Assembly (NCBI GenBank): GCA_034401135.1
Contig: JAWZSP010000002.1
Location: 5,146,001 to 5,210,000 of the forward strand
Length of the DNA stretch: 64,000 nucleotides
From: Volutella citrinella
Lineage: Eukaryota > Ascomycota > Sordariomycetes > Hypocreales > Nectriaceae
Direction: 5' to 3'
Shown: positions 33,526 through 44,603 of the stretch, one piece after another
How the letters are laid out: each line of letters starts with the position of its first letter
Numbering within the stretch: the stretch's first letter is position 1
Notes under the pieces: model-generated
The model's database searches: none
Told to the model about the DNA's origin: nothing
The model's input: the letters and a program-made list of their open reading frames with translations, nothing else
Position numbers and translations under genes: made by a program

Positions 33526-35377
33526 ATGACTGTAGATCAAGCCAGCATCAAAGGGAGCTGCAATGAGCTCGAGCCAGTACAATCCCGCCGACTCGCCTTC
33601 GTGAGTGACGAGGCCAGACTTGCCCAGCTTGGGCACCAGCAGGAACTGAAGCGTGGCTTCTCTGTCCTGGCCCTTGGTTCCCTTGTTCTCTGCTTGATGG
33701 CAACATGGGAGGCTCTGTCCACTGTTATCTCAACCGCGCTGGTCAGCGGAGGGCCACCTTGTCTCTTCTACAACTAGTGAGTACTTTACCGCCCTATACT
33801 GCAACGCGCAGCTTCAGCCCCGTACCTGTGGCTGGCAACTTACCAAGTATAGCATCATCGCCTTCCTCGGGACGATGTGCATAGTCCTGTCCTTGGCGGA
33901 GATTTGTTCCATCTACCCAACTGCAGGAGGTACGTCCTAGCCTAGCACTTAGCAACGCGACCAGGCAACAGCTCGGCTGTCTAACCCACCTTGCGGCAAT
34001 AGGTCAATATCATTGGGTGGCGGTCCTTGCGCCAAAAAGCCATCGAGCAATTGCCTCGTGGGCCACCGGCTGGATCGCCGTTAGTGGACAGCTTGTTGTT
34101 GCCGCCTCAGCTGCCTTTGCTGCAGGTCTTCAACTTCAATCTCTCATTGTCATCACAAACGAATCTTACGATCGTCCGAGATGGCAAGGCATGCTCTTCT
34201 ACTGGGCTGTCCTTGTCTACGCCGCCATCGTAAACATATTCGGCGTCAAGCTACTGCCTAATGTGAATTTGGCTGCTGGTAAATAAATAGTCATCCCAAC
34301 GATGCCACTTTTTGAGAAACATGCCAACAGTTTCTGGACAGGTTTCATCCATATCGCTGGGCTCATCGGCGTCATGATCACTTTGGGTGTCATGAGCGAA
34401 AAGAACTCGAGTTCGTTCGTCTTTACCGAGGTTGTTAACAGCAGTGGCTGGTCTAGCACCGGCGTTTCGTGGCTCGTTGGACTGCAAAGTGTCGTGTTTC
34501 CGATGCTTGGGTTCGTCTAGCCGATTCCCCCATGAATAATGCTTAGTAATTACTGACGCTTATGTTATAATGAAGATATGATGCAGCCTGCCACTTGTCT
34601 GAAGAACTTCCAAATGCCAGTCGCAACGTGCCCCTGGCCATGCTGGGGGGCGTTGTTGCCAACGGTGTTCTTGGATTTGGATACGTCATCTTACTGTTGT
34701 TCTCGACGAGCCCCCTCACCGCCCTCCTCGAAACCCCGACTGGATTCCCTTTCATGCAAATCTTTCTCGACGTCACAAAGTCCAAAGCGGGTTCTATTAT
34801 TATGTCGTTGATTCCTTCGATAATTGCCGTGACTGGCGCCATTTCCGGACTTGCGTCTACGTCGCGAACGCTTTGGGCATTCGCTCGCGACGACGGCCTT
34901 CCCTTCTCCAGTTATTTCACCAAAGTTGACTCACGGTTTCAACTTCCGGTTCGAGCCATCGTGGTATCCACCGTCATCGAAATCCTACTTGGTCTTCTAT
35001 ACTTGGGAAACGTCACGGCCTTTAACGCTGTGCTTTCCCTGGCCATTGCTGGCTCCTACCTTGCCCACGTTGTGCCGATTTGGTACATGTCCGTCCGTGG
35101 GCGGCGCATACTTTCCAGAAGCCACTTCGGTGCATTCGCTCTGTCCACATTCACTGGCTACTGCGTAAACATCCTATCCATCATTTGGATTATCGTGGTG
35201 GTCATCTTCAGTATGTTCCCATTGGGCTTGCCTGTAACAGCGGAGAACATGAACTACTCATCCGTCGTGTTGGTTGGTTGGGGTGCCTTTGGCGTCGCGT
35301 ACTACTATGTTGGAGGTGGGAAGGGAAAGTTTAAAGTGCCTTATCAAGACTTGGCGACTGAGGACGACCGGATCTAG
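33526..35377 (+). CDS. Amino-acid / GABA-type permease (APC superfamily), 524 aa
   Basis: Five exons: 33526-33776, 33853-33929, 34003-34278, 34342-34510, 34576-35377. About twelve membrane segments are visible. Conserved blocks are GGPPCLFYNY, SIYPTAGGQYHW (assembled across intron 2), YDAACHLSEELPNASRNVP (assembled across intron 4) and STSRTLWAFARDDGLPFS. These define the fungal amino-acid/choline/GABA permease group at the plasma membrane. Intron 4 has the unusual donor GTTCGT, the same as in the SDR at 24551. The last exon ends in a short cytoplasmic tail. Confidence 0.93.
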
Positions 35378-35663
35378 GATGTGAAGACAGAGTGAACTAC
35401 CTCTTAGCTAGTTGTATTACTTATCTACTTAAATCTGATTAATTCAAGTCTTGTCTTCTTTATAACAACCTGGACGGTAACACATTAAGCAATCTTGGTT
35501 CTAGACTTCAGTCACTTTGACGATGTGGCCCATAGATAAGCCCGCTCATCTCCCGCCCCGGCATCAGATGCCACATTTGTTACTATAGTATTAAGAACTC
35601 TATGCCGTCGTATCGTCATTAAATTCTTCTAAAAGGGTATCTAATCGCTAAATACAACAATAA

Positions 35664-36050
35664 TTAACAGGCGCTCTCACTTACGCCCAAGACATTCCGT
35701 TTATACCACGGCCAGAACTCTGTCCCCGTCTAAGCCCTCAGACGCTGCAGGCCCCAGATAATCTTGTATACCTCCAACTCGCTCTCGGTAGAGCTAAAAT
35801 GCTTCTCCAACCACAAAACTGTCTTTGAGCCCTTGCGCGTGGACGCGGCGAAGCTCCAACGATGGACGTCGATGACAATCGCCGGCAGGAAGTCGAGGCC
35901 GTCCAGGGAGCCGCCCTCGCCCTGTCAGAACCCACGCTAATGCACGGTCGCAAGGTGTTGCGCGGTGCGGCGGTATGAAATGCCCCTTTACGCGGCAGGC
36001 CGGCGGCACCGCGCGCTGGCAAGAGCTGGCCAAAGCGAATAATGCCAATA
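35664..36050 (-). pseudogene. C-terminal relic of a PD-(D/E)XK nuclease-like fungal gene
   Basis: The minus-strand frame reads DFLPAIVIDVHRWSFAAS, then GSKTVLWLEKHF, then ELEVYKIIWGLQRLRA, a stop (TAG at about 35734), and on in the same frame TGTEFWPWYKRNVLG to TAA at 35664. The pattern (domain end with YWPWF-like motif) fits a conserved fungal PD-(D/E)XK nuclease-like family known from memory. The stop replaces an expected Trp (TGG to TAG), a RIP-type change. The upstream part is lost where the A+T island and repeat copy E begin. Frame unclear before about 35935. Confidence 0.55.
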
Positions 36051-36186
36051 TAACTACACCCCCGAGCGCGCCTGTATTTAAGGTATATAAGCTTCGCAGC
36101 CCCTTATTAATAAGAATATAGCTCTTATTATATTTTTTAATATATATATATATATATAACCTATTTATTTTTATATTTATTAATTA

Positions 36187-36814
36187 TTTTTTTTATAAAA
36201 AATATAATTATAATATTATAAATTATAAAGTTTTAATAAATAAAATACTTAATAATTTAAATTATTTTATTAAATTAAATATATATATATATTTTAAGTT
36301 TTTTATATTAAATTTTAATTTTATATATTATTTTATTATTATTTATTATATATTTTTTTTATAATTTTCTTATTTTTTTATTAATTTTTTTAATTAATTA
36401 TTAAATTTTTTTTTTTTTTTAAAAAATAAATTTTTTTTAAAAATCTTTTTTTATAATTTTTATATTTATTTTTTTATATATTAATTAATATTTAAATTTT
36501 TTAAAAAATATTTATATTTTATTAAATAATATATTAATTTAAATTTTTTATAAATTTAAATTTTTTTTTATATTTATAATTATAAAAATTTATTATAATC
36601 TTTTTATAATTTTTAATAATATAAAGATTTTAATAAATAAAAAAATTATTATTTATTATATTTATTAAATATTAATTATAATTTATTATAAATTAATATT
36701 ATAATTAAAATATTAAATATAATATTTAATATAATTTTTATTATAATTTTTATTATATATATATTAAATTATATATTATATAAACTTATTAATTATTTTT
36801 TTTATAATTATAAT
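36187..36814 (-). mobile_element. Repeat family copy E (RIP-mutated, internally deleted)
   Basis: The reverse complement aligns to both ends of the 0.9 kb element: the left part matches the element's 3' end and the right part (TATATTATATAAACTTATTAATTA) its 5' end. About 270 bp of the middle is missing. It sits in a smaller A+T island at about 36060-36935. Confidence 0.65.
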
Positions 36815-37009
36815 ATATAAAAAATTTTTTAAAATAAAAATATTAAAAAATAATTTAAAAAATAAATATAATAAGCTTAAATAATATAATTTTTAAATAT
36901 TTAAAATACTTTAATTATTAGCTACTTAGAGCTTCTCTCTCTCTAGTTTATTTTTAGCTTAGTTTAAGAGCTTCTTTACTAACTCAGGGTTACTTGTCTA
37001 TCTCTTTTC

Positions 37010-37652
37010 TTAGCCAGTCTTGTGGACAGGAGTGTAGTATTCGCCTGACTTGACGTTCGCAATAGTGGAAGTCCAGAGCTGGTTAAGGGCACCAGTCTGT
37101 ATATCAACTCCGATCACAGCAGTAGTGATTTTCTAGGTTATTTGCATAACAAAGCTGTTGTCACTCATTGTGTTAGCCATGTTGGTATTTACGAGCCCCG
37201 GTATGATTAAAGGCACCCTGATCTGAGGATGTCGTCGGTCAAACTCTTATACAAAGAGAATGTTGGCCAGCATGCTGTGTCCGTATCTTGTAATAGTACT
37301 GATATCCTTGGCCATTGTTTTAAGAGTACTGAATGTGATGCCCTCCTTCTCTAGTGCATACTGGTGCTGAAAAGACTTGGCAGCTTCGTGAATAGATTCG
37401 AAGGAGGAGAGGTTCGTTTGGAGAGACTTGATTAGTGGGGCATTGGGTACCTGCAATCTAATGTTGTTGATCTTCTTCGGCCTTCTTGTGGCTGCGGGCA
37501 CTAAGCCATATCTCCTGAGGATTATGCTTGGCAAGCTCAATAATCGACTCCTTGCCCAAGCTGCTGTTGCCACTAGTCACAAGGATGAGCTTCCCTTTCT
37601 GAGACGGAATGTTGGTATCAGAATGAAAAGTGACGGCTAAGAGGCGCACCAC
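37010..37652 (-). pseudogene. SDR pseudogene (frameshift, stops, lost catalytic Lys)
   Basis: ATG at 37652 (minus) begins an SDR N-terminus (GKLILVTSGNSSLGKESI, LWSAR-like region). A frameshift after about 58 residues leads into IRLQVPNAPLIKS and NLSSFESIHEAAKSF. The central NNAG segment is absent. The active-site block reads RYGHSMLANILF, with Met in place of the catalytic Lys. In-frame TAA and TAG stops follow (near 37246 and 37122), but homology continues through GALNQLWTSTIANVKSGEYYTPV to a final stop at 37010. It is a decayed paralogue of the SDR remnant at 22093-22463 and lies next to a RIP island. Confidence 0.8.
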
Positions 37653-38357
37653 GTAGTAATAAGTAATCTACCAGTTCATAGGCTGACGTTGTGATTGAGA
37701 GTTTCTAGGTTATTAGTTCCCCTTGACACTTAAGCTTCTGTAGATAAACATGCTCATGATTGGCATTAGACGCAGCCATGGTAAAGTGTTGAATGGACTT
37801 GACTAAAATTGCGGTCGCGACTGCTGAGATTACCACCTGCAGTAGTATAATGATACCGTCAGCAGAGACCTTTGAAAGGTCATTCCTTCATTTTGTCTAG
37901 TGACACTCGGGTCCTATGAGTATTCTATTCGCCTTGGTCGCGATCTTGTTGACCTAGCTTTCTCGAACACAGGCGAAATATGCGGCCTTAAACGCACCAG
38001 TGTCCCCCAAGCGAGAGACTAGAGCGGTAGAGGTTTAAGAGGATAAAGGAACGGGATAGCCGAATTCGTTTTAGATTATTCTTCCAAGCTAGTCCTATTT
38101 TCTCGACTTCCAAGACCCATTTCTCAGCTATACATACTCTCGTTTACCCTTCAGCTATAGCAGTTTTCGGAGACGTCTACTGCTGCTTTGGGTGAGCTTG
38201 GCTCCGTTTATAGTTGATGACGGCTCAAGGGGAGTATCGTCATTAGCTGCTCGGAAAGACAGGACATGATGTCTTGAACGAAATGAAAGGTTCTGGAGCA
38301 CCGATTAGTTGTCAGTCCTGGAAAACACTGGCAATGGTTTTGTGGGAGTCAGCTCAC
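37653..38357. other. Intergenic stretch, 0.7 kb
   Basis: No gene is seen on either strand. Confidence 0.5.
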
Positions 38358-38753
38358 CTAGCCAGCCTGGGCACCAGCCTCAAAGAAGTTGATAACACCG
38401 TCGCCATTGAGATCAGCAGGGTCACCCGGAGCAGCAGGTGTGCCATTGGGATTGTCTCGGTTGAAGGTTCCCTGAAGCTTGGAAATGATGTCTTTGCCGG
38501 TTTTGCGCTTCTCCCTTAATCGCTTGCTGGCTTGCGCCCCGGCCTCGAACAAGTTGATGACGCCGTCGCCATTGAGATCAGCAGGGTCGCCTGCGGCCGC
38601 GGGCGTGCCTTTCGGGTTGTTCCGATCGAACGTTTCTTCCAACTGGGAGATGGTATCGCTGTTGCCGATACCTAAGAGGCGTCCGAGCTGCGGTAGTGGC
38701 ATTGCCATGGCCATTCCGGTTAGGAACACGGCTGTATAAGCAGATAACTTCAT
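38358..38753 (-). CDS. Small secreted protein with two DxNGDG calcium-loop repeats, 131 aa
   Basis: ATG at 38753 (minus), single exon. The N-terminus MKLSAYTAVFLTGMAMAMPL is a signal peptide. The mature part contains a duplicated unit of about 50 residues: F-(D/N)-R-(N/D)-N-P-(K/N)-G-T-P-A-A-x-G-D, then DPADLNGDGVIN and FEAGAQA. The DLNGDGVIN loop has the D-x-N-x-D-G pattern of EF-hand or dockerin calcium loops. The two repeats differ by few residues, so the duplication is recent or under selection. No cysteine-rich pattern. Probably an extracellular calcium-binding or effector-like protein; function unknown. An in-frame upstream ATG would add a non-signal leader from the 57-bp repeat and is rejected. 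Confidence 0.7.
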   Translation of the reverse strand: MKLSAYTAVFLTGMAMAMPLPQLGRLLGIGNSDTISQLEETFDRNNPKGTPAAAGDPADLNGDGVINLFEAGAQASKRLREKRKTGKDIISKLQGTFNRDNPNGTPAAPGDPADLNGDGVINFFEAGAQAG

Positions 38754-39525
38754 TGTGGTGGAAGTCGAGTGATGCCTGACAGAATGGGGCACTTTGGAGG
38801 GATGAGAAGAAAAGTACAGGTTGGAAGAATAATTGAGAAACAAAAAAAGAGTATCTAAAGTCAAAGTAAAGATGCTACTGCCAGAGTAGTCGAGAAACAA
38901 AAAAAGAGTATCCAAAGTCAAAGTAAAGATGCTACTGCCAGAGTAGTCGAGAAACAGAATTGAAGTGCGAGAAAGAAATGGCTGATCAAAGTCTTATTGC
39001 CTGCGCAACCTTTTATGCCACTTTGTCCGCATATTGCTTACATTTACTGAGGGAGACTCTAAACGCGGATGTGACAGGGATCGGTTACGGTTTGCCACTA
39101 GTATTTTCTGGCGCGCTGGGCTTGCATGGGAAAATACTTTCGTGGTTTGACAGCTTCCTGCTGAAGCGCGCTTTGTTGCATAAGGTGCATCAAACGTTGG
39201 ACTAGGCCAGAACCAGACTTCTCTCAGTCCATTGCGACATTCATGCCATAATATCAACTAATAAGTTGTTTCAAGATTCCTTTTGCTCCCTCTTAATAGT
39301 TTGGGGCCCAGGTTTCGGTTTAGGTTCGATGCCTACTCGGTTTCAGCCGCCATTCCCCAGCAGCCAGTGTGAGGAAAACCTGTTGATTTCGAGGGGCCCG
39401 GGATCTTTCTCGGCAGGTTCGTCAACGGCCCGCTAAAAGACCTCATTCTAAACATCACTGGGCACCTACATCCTAAGTAATTCAACTTTGGAAACAGCCG
39501 CTTCGCGTCACTATATCCAAACCTC
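38754..39525. other. Intergenic stretch, 0.8 kb
   Basis: Promoter of the small secreted protein, including the 57-bp tandem repeat at 38835-38958, and the 3' flank of the chitinase-tail-like gene. No other gene is seen. Confidence 0.55.
38835..38958. repeat. 57-bp tandem duplication upstream of secreted-protein gene
   Basis: Two copies start at 38835 and 38892 with a partial third at 38949; they differ by one C/T. The repeat lies 80-200 bp before the ATG, so it could duplicate promoter elements. Confidence 0.85.
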
Positions 39526-42006
39526 TCAAAGCTTCGGCGGAGGCTTGATGTCCTTGATGGCCTGATTGATCCACTTCAGCTCGTCGAAGACCCTATTGAA
39601 GTTTGCCGGAGGAAGCAGCGGCGGACGAATTGCGGTTATGAACGCGGCAGTGATGGCGGCCGTCCGCTCCTGAACCCACGCCAAAGCCTCGTTGGTCCGA
39701 GTGTCGTACCAGTTCTGGTCAAACTCGTTGTGCAAGTCATGCAGCCGCGCGAATGCCGCAGCATTCCCAACCGAGAGGCGCTGTGATGCGCGAAGAAGGG
39801 CCTGGCGGTTCTCTTGCACGGTCGGGAGGACGTCCGGGTGATGGAGATATCGGAACACTGCAATGACCTATGTAGTCCATGAGCCAATGGAAACAAAGGA
39901 ACTGGATGGCATCGCAGTCCACTTACCTGATTAATAGGCTGCAGAAAGTTGTCTTCATTAGTTCCAGTTCTGAGTGAGTCCGCTAGATGATTGTTCCAGA
40001 TGGCAGCATCTATAATACTATCGCCGCCGAAAATACGGCCTTTGACTTGATTCAGCTCCCGGTCAAAAAGCAGCAGCGGCGCCCGATTCCCGTTGGAGCC
40101 GAAGTTGTCCATGAAGTAGTCATTGGGAGTGTTGATCGCTCTGCTCGCACCATTCCTGGGGAGCCCCGGCGGTAGAGCTGATGCCAAATTCCAGTTAGCT
40201 GACAGGTCCGCCGGGTCAATAAGTGGTGTTCGTGTGTTGGAGTTATCGGGGAGCACGCCGGTGGAGGCTGTCTCTAGGAATGCAATGGCATATTGCATCT
40301 AGCACCGGTTAGATGGCATGCCCGGGACTAATGAGAGGGGGGGGAAAACTCGTACATCTGGGTTATGTTCTGTATCCATATTGTGTTCCACGTATGTGTT
40401 GGTCAGAGTCGATCGTAAGACTGCGTCAATAGTCATTAGCTGGCAGCCGCCTGCATTACGCACAGATCTATGTATTTGGTCAGTGAATCGTCGTTGCGCA
40501 AATACATGTTAGGACTTACCTGAAAACAGTTGTCTGTGCCTTTGTTTTGGCTTGATCGTGGAGTTTGGTGGCCCCAGGGTATACTCGACCAGCAACCTTG
40601 AGTTCATAACTCATACCTCTCCTTTTGACAGCTTTTGTAAATGTCCTTCTGGCTGGCTTCTTCTTCCTGGCGCGTTCATACAAGCTGTGCAGGCCAGAGC
40701 CACTCTCCAAATCGTAATCATCGCCCGAGTCGACATCGTTTGCGCTATCGGAAAGCGATCGTTTTCCAGCCTCTTGCTCAAAGGGGTTGGGGGTATCGTC
40801 TGCGTCATCCTCTCCAGGCTCTTCATCGCCAAACTCGTCGCTGGTGCATCGATAGCCCTTGTCCAGTTGGCAGAGCGTTTGACATTGCACTTGGTCGCCG
40901 CCCTCGCCACCTTTGTTTCCGCCATCGTTCTGTTCTCCGTCCTTTTCTTTCTCTTTGATAGCTTCCGGGTTTGGTGTACAACACAATGCCTGTTGTCGAT
41001 CCCCTAGACGAGTATTCTTAGCATGTGGAGAGGACCCCGGGAGAATCTAGTTCTGGTCTTACAGTTGCATGTAGGCGTAGTGCCAGCCCATTCTCGCGAT
41101 AGCTGAACATCCGCATTGCCGCAGGTGTTGTCGGCGCAGTCACCCTTGCCAACCCAGCGGCAATTCTGCAATGGCGCCGGCTTGGCTTTCGGACAACAGT
41201 ACTGTTTAGGCCTATACGGATACCACTTGGTACAAGCGTCGGCGGCGATTGACTCGGCAATAAAATGCTCATTGCCGTTACACTTTTCATTACTTTTCAA
41301 AATGGATTGGTTAGTACCCAAAGCGCCCATGGCCAAAGAAACAGAGTTGAAGAGACGACTTACCATCCTGTCCACCGACATCCTTGGGTAAACTTCTCAA
41401 AGTGCTCCTCCTTACAACAGAAGAACTTCTGTCCTCGGTTACAGTTACCCATTCCAGATTGTCGCTGCTCGCCGCCACCCCTTCTAGAGCTGAAAAGAGT
41501 GACTTCCTCGGCATGGCACTGTCCGTTGCAGTCTTTTCCACTTCCACGCCAGGTGCATGATTTGGGAGCTATTTCCTTGTCGCAACAGATGGGCTTTCTC
41601 GTATTTCCTTCCGACTGTACAATGTCAGAATTGTTCTTTCACAACCTTACGCAGATAGTCAATCACTTACATCGCAGGCTTCCCAGCCAACTTGCTGTTT
41701 ACCCTCGCCGCAATACGCATACGGGTCGTCTTTCTTGATGCATGTGCCGAAACGGAAACATCGTGTGTCCATTTCTCCGAAATGGAAATCCCGGGTTCCC
41801 CTAGCTTGCAAGATGCCCACTGCAGACACTACTGTTGTGTCTTTGGTAGATGCTTCATCACGTCGCCGGAATGACTCTGCCGAGCCAGCGAGATGGGCGG
41901 AATGATGGACAACATCCTGAGCATTTATGAGCTCTGCGTGGATACATTGGAGATGATTGAGAAAAAGAAAAGCCGCAAAAAGCGACCATAGTAGATTGCT
42001 CGACAT
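39526..42006 (-). CDS. Secreted protein resembling the non-catalytic C-terminal half of class V (killer-toxin-like) chitinases, 708 aa
   Basis: Seven exons on the minus strand: 42006-41671, 41614-41364, 41292-41063, 41003-40520, 40467-40356, 40298-39927, 39867-39526; all junctions keep phase. A signal peptide (FAAFLFLNHLQCIHAE) opens the protein. Then come four Cys-rich blocks known from subgroup C chitinases: TRCFRFGTC, ICCDKEIAPKSCTWRGSGKD with CNGQCH, FFCC, and YCCPKAKPAPLQNCRWVGKG followed by CADNTC and LCCTPNP. An acidic/basic linker follows, and a C-terminal alpha-helical region beginning MQYAIAFLE. No LysM, chitin-binding or GH18 catalytic domain is present in the model or upstream. 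It is divergent from a LysM protein gene, as full chitinases of this group often are. Role unknown. Confidence 0.85.
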
Positions 42007-43009
42007 GGTGAGGCTGATGGAACGAAGGACAAGTTGAACAATATCGAGCCAGCGAAAGATTCCAGGTTGCTGAATGCCTCTACAGATATAGATAGATGCT
42101 CCGAAATCGAAGCCGTGAGCAGGGCATTGCCAGCAGTCAGCCTTGGCACCGTTGCTCGAGGATTACTATGGGCTTTCGACACGTTTCTTTGCATTGATCC
42201 AAGTCCCGGCCCCAGTCTCTTCGCCAATACTGCTGATCCCCGCTCTCATTGCACACGAGGGCAGTGCTCCGGTCCGAAAGTAGCTGCTGTATCGGTCCGT
42301 GGGCTCAGCAGTGGGTCTATACGAAGATTCTGTTACATGTCATAAGATTTGATCTCCCAGTGCTCCACCAAGACAAGGCGCAAGACACCATCTACCAGAC
42401 CGGACCATTTACGCAAGCATGTTCCCAATGGGCATTCGACCCACAACGTGATGATGAAACGCCCCTGCATGCGCGTAATACTCGGTGCGGTACTGTGCTT
42501 CAGATCAATGCATGTTGGCCCTAAGCAGCCCATCCTGCTGCTTCAGATCCCAGCCACATACATCTGCACGCAGGGCACCGACCAACGCCTGATCCACGAC
42601 CGGCTTCTCCGCAAGAGTTGGTTGGTCCCAAAAATCAGTGAAACGCATGTTCACAGCCCATGCGCGTCTTGCGCCCCGCGCCAGTGGAAGCAGCTCGTGT
42701 TGGTTGCAAACAACATTCAGCTGCCTCCACCCGCCGACTCAGCCCTGTTGCGCGGACTTCTCAGCTGGTGTTGGTTGCTGCAGATGTTTCACAACTTTTT
42801 GTCTCGGGCTGAAGGACCAATGCAATGACGCATCGAACATGATTGGCACCTATTAACCGATAACATCTCCTTCTCTCAACAGTCCATAGCATCCTTCCTT
42901 AGTCGTTGCATACTCCGCATGCACTGGCACGAATAGGTTCAGTATCTGACAGACTGACGCTTCGCCTAAGCTTTTTCTCTTCCAAGTTGCAATCGAATCA
43001 AAACCCACA
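42007..43009. other. Divergent intergenic region, chitinase-tail-like / LysM genes
   Basis: 1 kb shared upstream region. I searched it for remains of a GH18 or chitin-binding exon and found none; plus-strand frames here have no domain similarity. Confidence 0.55.
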
Positions 43010-44263
43010 ATGAGGAGTCTATCGTTGCACCTTCTCGGTGCATTAGGCTCACTTCCACTGCTGGCTCTTGGCCAACAGTTCAAGGCAATGGAGGCTCAGT
43101 ATCCCTATGACACCATGGAGATGAGCGAAGAGTGCTTCAAGGCACTCAACACCCAGGTTGACTGCTTCCATGCTTTGTTCGTCCGTGCGCCACGAAAGCC
43201 GAGCCCGTAGGTGATACGCCCCTCATGGTTTGATCCTTCACTGATTCGTCATTTAGCAACATGGGCTTTCCAACACTCTCCGAGACAGAGCTGGAAGGGA
43301 TATGCGTGGAGAGCTGTCGTCAAGACCTCATCCAGGTTCGAGAGAAGGTGCTAGCTGCCTGCAATCCTAAGAAGGACGTTTTCACATATGAAAACGTTGA
43401 TTATCCGCGTGAGCTTTGCATCAAGGCTATGTGCAGTCCGAATACTAACCAACCCCGGATGCAGCTACTTATCGGGCAGACTTGCTGATCCTTTCGTATG
43501 ATGTGTACTGCTATAGAGACAGGTATGTTTTGATTGCAGTATCCGTCTTGAGGAGGTGTAGTCTAATAGGTTGGAATAGAGATACCAAGAAGCTTTGCGA
43601 CCTTCAAATCGCCGACTGGCGAACTCGTCGCGATTCCAGCTCACCCATCGAATGCGAGGACTGCCTCCTCGGCCCGATGAAGCTGCAATTGGAGACTCCT
43701 ATTGGTTACGATGAAGAAGATGCCCTTGAGTTCGCTGCTTCAACTTCCAGCTGCGGCGCGACAGGATACGAGTATGCAAAGCCAACGCAGTATGCGGTCG
43801 CAGATCGGCGAGACCATGAGGCCGCATATGCGAAGCTTCCCCATGCTCCTATGCCACAATGCTATGGGAAATACACTATCAAAGACGGCGATGACTGTAA
43901 CCGCATCGCTGAGGCCAACAGCGTGTCTGCTGACGACCTGCGAGCGGCCAATCGGTTTGATCTCTGGTGCAGCGACCTCCCTGCTCCCGGTGCTTCCATT
44001 TGCCTGCCAAAACAATGCCCAATCCATGTTGTCCAAGAGGATGACACATGTGAAAAAATTGCTCAAAGCAAGGGTGTGAGCCAAGAAGATCTTGTGTTAT
44101 GGAACGGTGTCCTGGGTGCCGGGTGTTGGAATCTTCGCCGATGGATTGGATATCCTATTTGTGTTGGGTATATGATCTTCTCGCTGGTGCATTATTTAAA
44201 CTCTCTAACAATACTCGCAGGACTTTGAAGGAGGAGGCAGAAGGACAGAAAAGGGGCTATTAA
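43010..44263 (+). CDS. Secreted protein with two LysM domains, 345 aa
   Basis: Five exons: 43010-43206, 43257-43408, 43465-43522, 43580-44167, 44221-44263. A signal peptide (MRSLSLHLLGALGSLPLLAL) precedes a Cys-containing N-terminal region. Two LysM modules lie at the C-terminus: CYGKYTIKDGDDCNRIA with DLWCSDLPAPGASICLP, and CPIHVVQEDDTCEKIA with WNLRRWIGYPICV. LysM modules bind chitin and related N-acetylglucosamine polymers in the cell wall. The divergent neighbour is a chitinase-tail-like protein, so the pair probably acts on chitin outside the cell. Whether it is a wall protein or an immunity-related LysM effector cannot be told from sequence. Confidence 0.87.
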
Positions 44264-44603
44264 CTATACCTGACAGCACCCTCTGCTGCGGAAAAAGCGT
44301 GAGTGCTGGGCTATAAGGATGAAAATCACGAGGACTCTGCAAATTACTGACGCATGCCCGTTTCCAAGCGAGCTCGTGAGTTTTGGCGATGAATGAAGTC
44401 CAACACTAGTTGCAAAGGGTAAGTATCTCTTTCCTCGACTCGGTAGAAGTTAATTTGAGTTGTCTAAATGACCTAGATATCAGACTGTCACCAATGTTGA
44501 TTCTCTTGTGGCGGCTACACTGGTGGGAAGATAAATGAGCATTTATTCCCTTCAATGCAATGAGCAATGGAACTGTCTCGCATTATCTGCCAAACAACGA
44601 TGC
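44264..44603. other. Convergent intergenic region
   Basis: 340 bp between 3' ends; no gene is seen. Confidence 0.6.

Noticed and set aside
35738..36048. The two overlapping ATG- or non-ATG-initiated minus frames at the island border as genes
   Set aside because: They are other frames of the nuclease-like relic; Arg/Pro-rich translations are typical of GC-rich shadows.
16612..39085. GATGTGACAGGG(A/G)TCGGT at about 16612 and 39068
   Set aside because: An 18-mer shared with one mismatch between unrelated promoter and 5' flank; no extended similarity, probably chance.
42349..42828. Plus-strand frame of 159 codons between the chitinase-tail and LysM genes
   Set aside because: Checked for chitin-binding or GH18 remains because of the location; only scattered Cys, no domain pattern.
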